This document shows, in pieces, positions 52,251 to 60,146 of a stretch of DNA of 64,000 nt. A program made the position numbers and the translations under genes. This DNA is from an uncultured Pseudomonadota bacterium. GTDB taxonomy: Bacteria > Myxococcota_A > UBA796 > SXON01. Each line of letters begins with the position of its first letter. The first letter of the stretch is position 1. Location: NCBI GenBank assembly GCA_903885375.1, contig CAISIK010000204.1:24501-88500 (forward strand). Reading direction: 5' to 3'. The notes beneath the pieces were generated by a model. The model was not told where the DNA came from, ran no database searches, and worked only from the letters and a program-made list of their open reading frames with translations.

Positions 52251-53369
52251 TCAGGCCCCCGTGGTGCCCACCCAGCGCAGGAAGCCCTCGGGATCGGCGC
52301 GCACGCGGGCGATCTGCGCCTCCGTCAGCACGCCCGCGAGCGCCGCCAGTCGGGCCGGTTCCTCGCCGAGCGCCTCCGCCAGCGCGGTGATGTGCTCCGG
52401 CGCCAGCGACCGACGCCCCGACTCGAGCTTGCACACCAGCGACTCGCTCACCCCGAGCCGCTCCGCCAGCTGGGCCTGCGTGAGGTGCAGCCGGGCCCGC
52501 CGCGCGGCCAGCCAGTCCCCGAAGGGCTCGGGCGGGCGGCCGGGCTTCGGAGACGCCGGGGCCCTCTGGGCCGCCGGCTCGCCGCCCCACTCCAACCGCG
52601 CCCAGGCGCTGTGGTTGTGGATGCTCTCCACGTTCTCCACCGTCACGCGCAGGGAGCGCGCGCGCGGGCGCAGCGACGCCGTGACCTCGCGGATGAGGTC
52701 CTCCACGAAGCGCGGGTTGTCGTAGGCGTGCTCGGTCACCCACTTCTCGTCTTCCCGCTTCAGGAGCGCGTAGAGCGGCGAGGAGGCGCAGGCCTCCACG
52801 GCCTCCACGACATCCTCGATCCACAGGAAGTCCACGCCGCGCACCTCCACGTCCACGTACGAGCGCTGGTTGTGGGCGCCGCGCTCGCTCACGGCCTTGC
52901 TGCAGGGGCAGAGCGTGGTGACGGGCACGCGCACCTCGAGCACGAAGTCGAAGGTGTCGCCGGTGCGGGTGGCGTGGAAGGCGGCGCCGTACTCCATCAG
53001 CGAGGGCACGCGGCTGACCGGCGCGAGGCGCTCCATGAAGTAGGGGAAGCGCACGTCGAGCTGCACGGCCTCGGCGCCGAGGCGCCCCTGGAGCTGCTCG
53101 CAGAGGTCGGGCAGCGTGTGCAGCGAGAGCTCGCCGCGTACGCCAGCGAGCACCTCCACGAAGCGGGACATGTGGGTGCCCTTCACATCGCCGGGCAGGC
53201 CGACCGTCGCGTCGATCTCCGCCACCACGGACTGCGCGCGGTGGGCGCGGTCCCACACGGTGACCGGCCAGCGGAGGCCGCGGATGCCCACGCGATCGAT
53301 CGGAATGCCGCGGTCGTCGGCGTGGCTCGCGTGGTCGGGGAGGAGCTCGCGGAGGGGGACGCTGTTCAT
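52251..53369 (-). CDS. folE2: GTP cyclohydrolase IB (FolE2) fused to C-terminal XRE helix-turn-helix
   Basis: 372 residues. Residues 1-265 are FolE2: VKGTHMSRFVEVL, LCPCSKAVSERGAHNQRS (Cys154/156), EKWVTEHAYDNPRFVED and ENVESIHNHSAWA. FolE2 makes 7,8-dihydroneopterin triphosphate from GTP, the first step to folate and to preQ0/queuosine, and works with metals other than zinc. A Pro-rich linker (265-282) leads to an XRE-type helix-turn-helix (283-346: LHLTQAQLAERLGVSESLVCKLESGRRSL) and an extra helical tail. FolE2 is normally 255-310 residues with no DNA-binding part, so an autoregulatory role is possible. It lies 53 bases after the Cys-rich repeat gene. Confidence 0.9.
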   Translation of the reverse strand: MNSVPLRELLPDHASHADDRGIPIDRVGIRGLRWPVTVWDRAHRAQSVVAEIDATVGLPGDVKGTHMSRFVEVLAGVRGELSLHTLPDLCEQLQGRLGAEAVQLDVRFPYFMERLAPVSRVPSLMEYGAAFHATRTGDTFDFVLEVRVPVTTLCPCSKAVSERGAHNQRSYVDVEVRGVDFLWIEDVVEAVEACASSPLYALLKREDEKWVTEHAYDNPRFVEDLIREVTASLRPRARSLRVTVENVESIHNHSAWARLEWGGEPAAQRAPASPKPGRPPEPFGDWLAARRARLHLTQAQLAERLGVSESLVCKLESGRRSLAPEHITALAEALGEEPARLAALAGVLTEAQIARVRADPEGFLRWVGTTGA

Positions 53370-53421
53370 CCGGACGGCTATGTCCGCCGGACAGTTCCGT
53401 CAAGTCCAGTCGGACACCCGC

Positions 53422-54465
53422 TCAATCCAGGCGGAAGTCGGGGCACGCCGAGTCGGTCCAATCGGTGGCGAGCCGACCATCGGGTTTGACGACGACGCAC
53501 GTTTCTTCCAGGTAGTTCGGGAACAGCGGCCCCCCACCCGGCAGGAAGATGCTGTAGTCGGCGCCGTGCAGGGTTTCGCCGGTCGAGTTGCATACGCAAT
53601 CCGACGGATCGCCCTCCAGACAGTCCAGCTTCACGCCATGGCCCTCGTCGGTCAGGAATCGATCCGAGACCGACCACTCGCAGTCCCCCGCGGACAGCTC
53701 GGGCGTGCCGCCGTTGCAGCACACCGCCTTCCAAACGCCGTCGTCCTGGACCTCGAGGGAACCGGTCTCGACGGTGCGGCAGTGATCGATCGAGCCCTCC
53801 TCCACGCACCCGAGGCCGGCCGCGCATTGCCCGGGGTCGCAGTCGCCCTCCCCCTCGGCGCAGGGCCCGCACACCGAGGACGCACAATAATCCCTGGCCC
53901 CCAGCGTCCCGCAGCTCGCCTCCGCCCAACAGTGGTCGACCCAACCCTCCTCCACACATTCGAGGCCCGCGGCGCACTGCCCCGGGTCGCAGTCGCCTTC
54001 CCCCTCCGCGCACGGCCCGCACACCGAGGACGCACAATAATCCTTGGCGTCCAGCGTCCCGCAGCTCGCCTCCGCCCAGCAGTGGTCGATCCAACCCTCC
54101 TCTACACATTCGAGGCCAGCGGCGCACTGCCCCGGGTCGCAATCGCCCTCGCCCTCTGCGCACGGCCCGCAAACCGACGACGCACAATAATCCTTGGCGT
54201 CCAGCGTCCCGCAGCTCGCCTCCGCCCTACAGTGGTCGATCGAGCCCTCTTCCACGCATTCGAGGCCCGCAGCGCACTGCCCTGGATCGCAGTCGCCCTC
54301 GCCCTCTGCGCACGGCCCGCACACCGACGACGCACAATAATCCTTGGCCCCCGGTTCGCCGCAGCTCTCGCTCGCCTGAACGTCACTCGACAGGAGATCC
54401 CCACCGAACATCGCCATGCCCATCGCGAGAAAGGAGACAGTGACGAAGGAGGCGCGGCGTCCCAG
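53422..54465 (-). CDS. Secreted Cys-rich protein with four identical-length repeats (start uncertain)
   Basis: About 347 residues if read from a CTG at 54465, or 333 from the ATG at 54423. Four 50-residue repeats (CGxxxAKDYCASSVCGPCAEG ... DCDPGQCAAGLECVEEG) each hold eight cysteines, suggesting a disulfide-rich secreted domain. A distinct C-terminal half (residues about 230-345) has six more cysteines and VCNSTGETLHGADYSIFLPG. The CTG gives MGRRASFVTVSFLAMGMAMFGG, a good signal peptide, but a strong ribosome site and ATG lie further upstream at 54522, separated from it by an in-frame TAG (54483-54481). See findings. Family not recognised. Confidence 0.65.
   Translation of the reverse strand: MGRRASFVTVSFLAMGMAMFGGDLLSSDVQASESCGEPGAKDYCASSVCGPCAEGEGDCDPGQCAAGLECVEEGSIDHCRAEASCGTLDAKDYCASSVCGPCAEGEGDCDPGQCAAGLECVEEGWIDHCWAEASCGTLDAKDYCASSVCGPCAEGEGDCDPGQCAAGLECVEEGWVDHCWAEASCGTLGARDYCASSVCGPCAEGEGDCDPGQCAAGLGCVEEGSIDHCRTVETGSLEVQDDGVWKAVCCNGGTPELSAGDCEWSVSDRFLTDEGHGVKLDCLEGDPSDCVCNSTGETLHGADYSIFLPGGGPLFPNYLEETCVVVKPDGRLATDWTDSACPDFRLD
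53764..54363 (-). repeat. Four tandem 150-bp repeats encoding Cys-rich units
   Basis: The block is repeated at an exact 150-bp period, with CGCACAATAA at 53881, 54031, 54181 and 54331. The units keep unusual low-G+C codons (GATTATTGTGCG) in all copies, so they are recent duplications. The left-most few bases of the last unit have diverged. Confidence 0.9.
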
Positions 54466-54667
54466 CCTCGCCCGCCCGCCCTAGGAAACCACACTTTGGT
54501 TCCGTCCGGTGTCGTCGATCATTTTGCCTCCCGATCCCAACGTGGTCACCACGCCGGGATTGTCGAGGGGCCGGTGCGGATGAGTGCGTTGGAGAGAGGA
54601 ATTCCCGTGGAAGGGGTGGCACTCGGGTGCGGCGGATCGAGCGCGGTCATCGCGCGGCGGCCGCGGC

Positions 54668-55162
54668 TCAGGCGTTGATGCTGCCGGAGATGCGCTCCCC
54701 GGCGGAGAGCGGGTAGCGGCGGTCGACGGGCAGCGCGGCGAGGGCCGAGGCGAGGTTCGCCGGGTCCACGCGCCCGAGGATGCGGGCGGTGGGAAGGCGG
54801 CGGCGCGCGTCGGCCAGCACCGCGAGCGCCGCTTCGGTGGCGAAGCCGCTGCCCCGCTCCTGGGTGTGGAAGCGGTACCCGAGGTCGTAGCTGAACCCCT
54901 CGTTCCCGGCATCGCGTCGTAGGCCACACCACCCCAGAAACCGGAGGTCGTCGCGGTGAAGGACAGCGAGCCTCCCCACGCCAAGCGCGTACTGCGGCAG
55001 GATTCGATCGCGGAGAACGCCCGCGGCCGCACCCTCGTCGAGCGGACCATCCCCCGTGAACCGGAGCACGAGCGGATCCGCGTTGAGCCGAACGAGCTCA
55101 CCGACGTGGGAAGCGTCCATCGGGCGGAGGATGAGGCGGTCGGTGAGGAGGGTGGGGGTCAC
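54668..55162 (-). CDS. GNAT-family N-acetyltransferase (RimJ/RimL-like)
   Basis: 164 residues from a GTG at 55162. LLTDRLILRPMDASH is the usual N-terminus of RimJ/RimL-like enzymes, and LGWCGLRRDAGNEGFSYDLGYRFHTQERGSGFATEAALAVLAD contains the acetyl-CoA loop QERGSGFA, with the Gln/Arg-x-x-Gly-x-Gly/Ala form (spacing only). The C-terminal SANRISG-like end, VDPANLASALAAL, is shorter than most. It could acetylate an N-terminal amine or a small amine; the substrate is not clear. It reads divergently from the ABC-F gene. Confidence 0.75.
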   Translation of the reverse strand: MTPTLLTDRLILRPMDASHVGELVRLNADPLVLRFTGDGPLDEGAAAGVLRDRILPQYALGVGRLAVLHRDDLRFLGWCGLRRDAGNEGFSYDLGYRFHTQERGSGFATEAALAVLADARRRLPTARILGRVDPANLASALAALPVDRRYPLSAGERISGSINA

Positions 55163-55353
55163 GCTGTGGGAGGATATTCGCTCGGCGGCACGAGGGCGGG
55201 TCTCTCGACGCCACCGCTCCCGCCCGCGCCGCACCCCCCGCACGCCCCGCCCCCCGGCGCGGGAGCGCCAGGCGCGGCACGATTCCCCCGAGGTGCCCGC
55301 TTTCCCAAATCCTTCCGCCGGGGTAGACGCCGCCCCCGCCCTGGAAGTGCCCG

Positions 55354-56934
55354 ATGATCGTGGTCGACAACGTCAGCAAGAGCTTTGGAGGCCACAAGCT
55401 GTTCGAGGAGGTCACCTGCTCCTTCGGGCCCGGCAAGCGCTTCGGCCTCACGGGGCCGAACGGCGCCGGAAAGTCCACGTTCATGAAGATCCTGAACGGC
55501 GACCTCGACCCCGACTCCGGCCGGGTGCTCAAGCCCAAGCGGCTCGGCATCCTGCGCCAGGACCACACGCTGTACGACCACATGCGGGTGATCGACGTGG
55601 TGATCTGCGGCAACGGGCGGCTGTGGGAGGCCATGCAGCGCAAGGAGGTGCTCCTCGCGAAGCCGGAGCTGAGCGATGAGGATGGCATGGAGCTCGGCGA
55701 GCTCGAGTGCGTGGTGGCGGAGGAGGATGGGTACAGCGCCGAGTCCGATGCCGCCGTGCTGCTCGAGGGCCTCGGCATCCCCCAGGAGAGCGCCTTCGGT
55801 CCGCTGAGCGAGCTCAAGGGCGGCTTCAAGGTGCGCGTGCTGCTCGCGCAGGCGCTGTTCGGTCGCCCGCAGGCGCTCCTGCTCGACGAGCCCACCAACC
55901 ACCTCGACCTCGAGAGCATCGAGTGGCTGGAGGAGTTCCTCCACGGCTTCGATGGCGTGCTCGTCGTGATCAGCCACGACCGGCACTTCCTCAACAGCGT
56001 GTGCACGCACATCTCCGACATCGACTACGAAACCATCATCCAGTACACCGGCAACTACGACGACATGGTGCGGGCGAAAGCGCAGGTCCGCGGCCAGGTG
56101 GCCTCGAGCAACGCCAAGAAGATGGAGAAGATCAAGCAGCTCCAGGACTTCATCTCCCGGTTCGCGGCGGGCACGCGCTCCTCGCAGGCGGCGAGCCGCA
56201 AGAAGGAGCTGGAGCGCCTCCGCCCCGACGAGATCAAGCGCAGCAACATCGCCCGGCCGTTCATCAAGTTCGAGTTCGACAAGCCAGGCGGCCGCGACGT
56301 GCTGGAAATCCACAAGCTGGCGTGCGGCTACGATGGCCAGGCCCTGTTCAAGGGTCTGCACCTGAGCGTGTCGCGCGGCGAGAAGGTGGCGATCATCGGC
56401 AAGAACGGCGTGGGCAAGACCACGCTCATCGAAACGCTGATGGGCAAGCTCCCCTCGATCGCCGGCAACATCAAGTGGGGCCACGAGGTGGATGTCGGGT
56501 ACTTCCCGCAGGAGCACGACGGCCTGATCCCGCCCGGCCACAAGATCTTCGACTGGATGTTCGAGCAGAAGCCCGATGCCGGCAAGGAGGGCGTGCGCAG
56601 CGTGCTCGGCCGCATGCTCTTCTCGGGAGAGGACGGCGACAAGCCCACCACCACGCTCTCCGGCGGCGAGCGCGTGCGGGCCATCCTCGCGCGCCTCATG
56701 CTGCTGCGCCACAACACGCTCATGCTCGACGAGCCCACCAACCACATGGACCTCGAGGCCATCAGCGCCCTGCGCGACGGCATCCAGACCTTCCCCGGCA
56801 CCTGCATCTTCGTGACCCACGATCGCGACCTCATCGAGACCGTGGCCAACAAGATCATCAGCGTGGAGGAGGGCCGGGTGGATGTGTTCCCCGGCGGCTG
56901 GACGGAGTACCGGAAGGCGAAGCAGAAGACCTGA
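55354..56934 (+). CDS. ABC-F ribosome-associated ATPase (YbiT-like)
   Basis: 526 residues with two ATP-binding cassettes. The first has TGPNGAGKSTFMKI and LLLDEPTNHLDLESIEWLEEFLHGF with SHDRHFLNSVCTHISDIDY; the second IGKNGVGKTTLIETL, TLSGGERVRAILARLMLL and MLDEPTNHMDLEAI. Cassette 1 has LSELKGGFKVRVLLAQ in place of LSGGE, as in E. coli YbiT. A coiled P-site tRNA interaction motif lies between cassettes (about 240-300). ABC-F proteins act on the ribosome in translation control or antibiotic protection. Three tandem hairpins follow the stop. Confidence 0.9.
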   Translation: MIVVDNVSKSFGGHKLFEEVTCSFGPGKRFGLTGPNGAGKSTFMKILNGDLDPDSGRVLKPKRLGILRQDHTLYDHMRVIDVVICGNGRLWEAMQRKEVLLAKPELSDEDGMELGELECVVAEEDGYSAESDAAVLLEGLGIPQESAFGPLSELKGGFKVRVLLAQALFGRPQALLLDEPTNHLDLESIEWLEEFLHGFDGVLVVISHDRHFLNSVCTHISDIDYETIIQYTGNYDDMVRAKAQVRGQVASSNAKKMEKIKQLQDFISRFAAGTRSSQAASRKKELERLRPDEIKRSNIARPFIKFEFDKPGGRDVLEIHKLACGYDGQALFKGLHLSVSRGEKVAIIGKNGVGKTTLIETLMGKLPSIAGNIKWGHEVDVGYFPQEHDGLIPPGHKIFDWMFEQKPDAGKEGVRSVLGRMLFSGEDGDKPTTTLSGGERVRAILARLMLLRHNTLMLDEPTNHMDLEAISALRDGIQTFPGTCIFVTHDRDLIETVANKIISVEEGRVDVFPGGWTEYRKAKQKT

Positions 56935-56942
56935 CCGGAAGT

Positions 56943-56996
56943 GGGGCGCGGATGCCCCACCGGGGCGCGGATGCCCCACCGGGGCGCGGATGCCCC
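56943..56996. repeat. Three tandem 19-bp hairpin repeats
   Basis: GGGGCGCGGATGCCCCACC units at 56943-56961 and 56962-56980 and a partial third at 56981-56996. Each folds as GGGGC/GCCCC. They start eight bases after the ABC-F stop and could slow or end transcription, although no T-run follows. Confidence 0.75.
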
Positions 56997-57068
56997 GCTT
57001 AGTGCGCACGATATTCTATGGCCGAACGCCGGCAGATACGGTAGCCTACGAACTCCCGCGAGGTGTTC

Positions 57069-59078
57069 ATGCGTTCGTACTCCCTCCTGCTCACGCTTCT
57101 GGCGGCGTGCACCGGCACCGGAAGCGGCGGAGGGGATGGCAGCGCCGTCCTCGTTTCCTGGAAGGACGAAGATGGCGACACCATCCTCGACCTCGACGAA
57201 GGCTACGTCGATCCCGCGGAAGCACAGGGCGACACCGCCGACGGCGCGGGCGTCTCCACCGACAGCGATGGCGATGGCACCGCCGACTACCAGGACCTCG
57301 ACTCCGACGACGATGGCATCGCCGACAAGGTGGAGGCGGGCGACAAGGACGTCGTGACCCTCGCCTGGGACAGCGATCTCGACGGCACCGCCGACTTCCG
57401 CGACCTCGACTCCGACGAAAACTGCATTCGCGACAACGATGAGGGCAGCGACGACGACGACGACGACGACGTGGGCAACTACGCCGACCTCGACGACGAT
57501 GGCGATGGCATCCTCGACACCATCGAGATCGGCGCCGAATGCGCCGTGGTCGACTCCGATGGCGACGGCACCGCCGACTACCGCGACGAGGACAGCGATG
57601 GCGATGGCGCCCCCGACATCGACGAGGCCGGCACCAGCGCCTGGGAGTCGCAGCCGCGCGACCTCGATGGCGATGGCGTGGCCGACTACCTCGACGACGA
57701 CAGCGATGGCGACGGCTTCTCCGACGCGGAGGAGTCCGGCGGGGGCAAGCGCCCGCTCGACACCGATGGTGACGGCATGTGGGATGGCGCGGACACCGAC
57801 GCCGACGGCGATGGCATCGCCGACGCCGAGGAGGCTGCCCACGGCACCGACCGCCTGAACCCCGACAGCGATGGCGATGGCTTCACCGATGGCGCCGAGC
57901 TCGCCGCGGGCACCAACCCCGCCGATGGCGGCAGCGTGATCGAGGGCATCTACGTGACCGTGGAGGAGCGCACCACGGTGGAGAAGGGCTTCGAGTTCAC
58001 CCTGAGCGTGAGCCAGGGCGACATCGCCTTCCTCCTCGACACCACCTGCTCCATGAGCACCACGCTGAGCTCGATGTCCAGCGAGTTTTCGCAGATCGTG
58101 AGCCAGCTCAGCGGACAGCTCCCCGACGCGCAGTACGGCGTGGCCACCTTCGACGACTACAACTACAGCGGCATGGGCACCAGCGGCGACAAGATCTTCG
58201 CCCTGATGAAGCCCATCACCACGAGCACCTCGGCGGTGCAGAGCACGCTCTCGGGCCTCGGCATCCACAACGGCGGCGACGGCCCCGAGGGCGCGATGGA
58301 GGCCCTGTACCAGACGCTCACGGGCGCCGGCTACGACATGACGTGCAACGGCAGCTATGACTCCACCAAGGACGCGCGGCCCTTCATCGCCTCGGGCGCC
58401 GACCCCTTCGGCGGCGGCGGCGGCCAGAACTACGACTCCAGCGTGCCCGGCATCGGTACGGGCGGCGGCATGGGCTTCCGGCCCTACGCGCTCCCCGTCG
58501 TGGTGTACGTGACCGACAACTACATGCGCGACCCCGACTCCTCCAGCCGCAGCTACAACCAGACGCCCGGCGGCTGCCCGCTCGACGCCGGCTCCGACGC
58601 CGTGGTCACCGCCGCCAAGGCGCTCAACGCCACCCTCATCGGCATCAGCGTGTCGGGCAACACGCCCAAGTCCCAGATGGAGGACCTCTCCACCCGCACC
58701 AAGAGCTACGCCGACCTCGATGGTGACGGCGCGGTCGACGACAAGCTCGTGTTCACCTGGAGCGGCAGCTCGGCCTCGCTCCGCACCACCATCGTGGATG
58801 CCATCTCCGACCTCGTGGACAGCGTGCAGTTCAGCGAGGTGGTGCTGCAGGTGGAGGACGATGACTACGGCTTCGTGAAGTCGATCAGCCCCGAGAGCTA
58901 CGCGCTCTCCTCCAGCGCCAACGGCCAGAAGCTCGACTTCGACCTCACCTTCCGCGGCGCGGTGGCCGCAGGCGAAACCGACCAGACCTACAAGATCACC
59001 CTCAACGTGCTCGGCGATGGCACCGTGCTTCTCGATACCCTCGACATCTACGTGCTCGTGCCGGGGAGGTCCTACTGA
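57069..59078 (+). CDS. Lipoprotein with calcium-type DxDGDG repeats and a VWA-like domain
   Basis: 669 residues from the ATG at 57069; MRSYSLLLTLLAAC is the lipobox (Cys14) and GAGG lies five bases before. Residues 60-290 hold about ten DSDGDGxxD turns, as in thrombospondin type 3 and calcium-binding spacer proteins. From about 318, IAFLLDTTCSMSTTLSSM begins a VWA-like domain; the MIDAS reads DTTCSMS, with Cys where integrin beta has Gly. The sequence VVVYVTDNYMRDP and GISVSGNTPKS are later strands. It is probably an adhesin on the surface. The next gene shares one base. Confidence 0.8.
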   Translation: MRSYSLLLTLLAACTGTGSGGGDGSAVLVSWKDEDGDTILDLDEGYVDPAEAQGDTADGAGVSTDSDGDGTADYQDLDSDDDGIADKVEAGDKDVVTLAWDSDLDGTADFRDLDSDENCIRDNDEGSDDDDDDDVGNYADLDDDGDGILDTIEIGAECAVVDSDGDGTADYRDEDSDGDGAPDIDEAGTSAWESQPRDLDGDGVADYLDDDSDGDGFSDAEESGGGKRPLDTDGDGMWDGADTDADGDGIADAEEAAHGTDRLNPDSDGDGFTDGAELAAGTNPADGGSVIEGIYVTVEERTTVEKGFEFTLSVSQGDIAFLLDTTCSMSTTLSSMSSEFSQIVSQLSGQLPDAQYGVATFDDYNYSGMGTSGDKIFALMKPITTSTSAVQSTLSGLGIHNGGDGPEGAMEALYQTLTGAGYDMTCNGSYDSTKDARPFIASGADPFGGGGGQNYDSSVPGIGTGGGMGFRPYALPVVVYVTDNYMRDPDSSSRSYNQTPGGCPLDAGSDAVVTAAKALNATLIGISVSGNTPKSQMEDLSTRTKSYADLDGDGAVDDKLVFTWSGSSASLRTTIVDAISDLVDSVQFSEVVLQVEDDDYGFVKSISPESYALSSSANGQKLDFDLTFRGAVAAGETDQTYKITLNVLGDGTVLLDTLDIYVLVPGRSY

Positions 59079-60136
59079 TGGGCTCCATCCTCACCCTCGT
59101 CCTCGCGCTCACCGGCTGCGACAACGACAACAACCTCTCCTACGTCCCGAACCTCTACGGGCACGGGGATGGTTCCATCACCGGCCGCGTGTGTGATCCG
59201 GAGTCCTACCTCTGGCTCGAAGGCGCGAGCGTGTACACCCACATCATCGACACGTCGGGCGAGCTGCGGGACACCCGCAAGACCCTGACCGACGAGAACG
59301 GCGAGTGGAAGCTCGAAGACCTCGCGGACGGCACGTACACTGTGTACGTGCAGTACGGCTCCACCACGGTCGACATGTTCGATGCGGTGGTCTCCAACGG
59401 CACCGAAGTGGAGGTGCCCAACGCCACCTGCACCGGCTCGGCCGGCACCGACGTGGCCGTGGTCTCCGGCGACTTCGACGACTTCGACGCGGTGCTCCAG
59501 AAGGTGGGCATCGGCGGCGCCAAGGCGGTGGACGGGCAGCGCGGCGACGAGCTCCTGCAGTTCCTGGGCAACATCGAGGAGATGAAGAGCTACGACGCCA
59601 TCTTCTTCGCGGGTGGCCACTTGGAGTCCGGCATCTTCTACGGGGATGCGGGCGACGAAACGGTGAAGGCGGTCAAGGCGAACCTCAAGGACTACGTGGA
59701 GTCCGGCGGCGTCGTGTACGCCAGCGACTGGAGCTACGACGTGATCGCCGAGACCTGGCCCACCCAGATCGGCTTCGTGGGCGACGGCGCGCCCGACGAG
59801 GCGCAGATCGGCGAGCCCAAGCTCCTGAAGTGCGAGGTCACCATCAGCGGGCTCGAGAACGCCGTAGGCGGCGACACCGTGAAGATGAACCTCGACCTCG
59901 ATGCCTGGCCCGTGGCCGACACTGTGGGCGACGATGCCAAGGTCTTCCTCCGCGCCGATGCGCCCTGGCGCCAGGGCATGGAAACGGGCACCGAGGAGAA
60001 CTCGCCGATGCTCGTGGAGTTCGAGAGCGGGAAGGGCTCCGTGGTGTTCACCCCCTGGCGCATGAGCGCGAACCTTGACGATCCGGGCATCGACGTGGTG
60101 CGCTGGATCCTCGACCGCCACCTCGGCGAACAGTAG
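59078..60136 (+). CDS. Lipoprotein with carboxypeptidase regulatory-like and GATase1/ThuA-like domains
   Basis: 352 residues from the ATG at 59078, which shares a base with the previous stop. MGSILTLVLALTGC is the short lipobox (Cys14). Residues 33-120 form a beta-sandwich (GRVCDPESYLWLEGASVYT ... YTVYVQYGSTTVDMF). Residues 135-300 resemble a class I amidotransferase-like fold (DAIFFAGGHLESGIFYGD ... VKAVKANLKDYVESGGVVYASDW), as in ThuA-like proteins, but the nucleophile Cys is absent. Probably a surface binding protein co-made with the VWA-like lipoprotein. It is 10 bases from the Dnmt2-like gene. Confidence 0.75.
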   Translation: MGSILTLVLALTGCDNDNNLSYVPNLYGHGDGSITGRVCDPESYLWLEGASVYTHIIDTSGELRDTRKTLTDENGEWKLEDLADGTYTVYVQYGSTTVDMFDAVVSNGTEVEVPNATCTGSAGTDVAVVSGDFDDFDAVLQKVGIGGAKAVDGQRGDELLQFLGNIEEMKSYDAIFFAGGHLESGIFYGDAGDETVKAVKANLKDYVESGGVVYASDWSYDVIAETWPTQIGFVGDGAPDEAQIGEPKLLKCEVTISGLENAVGGDTVKMNLDLDAWPVADTVGDDAKVFLRADAPWRQGMETGTEENSPMLVEFESGKGSVVFTPWRMSANLDDPGIDVVRWILDRHLGEQ

Positions 60137-60146
60137 CCACCGCGGG

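Noticed and set aside
56943..56996. Short direct repeats considered as a CRISPR array
   Set aside because: Units abut with no spacers and are only 19 bp; no cas genes are nearby.
57450..57475. GAC trinucleotide run
   Set aside because: It codes for an acidic Asp stretch in the calcium-type repeat protein and is simple coding sequence.
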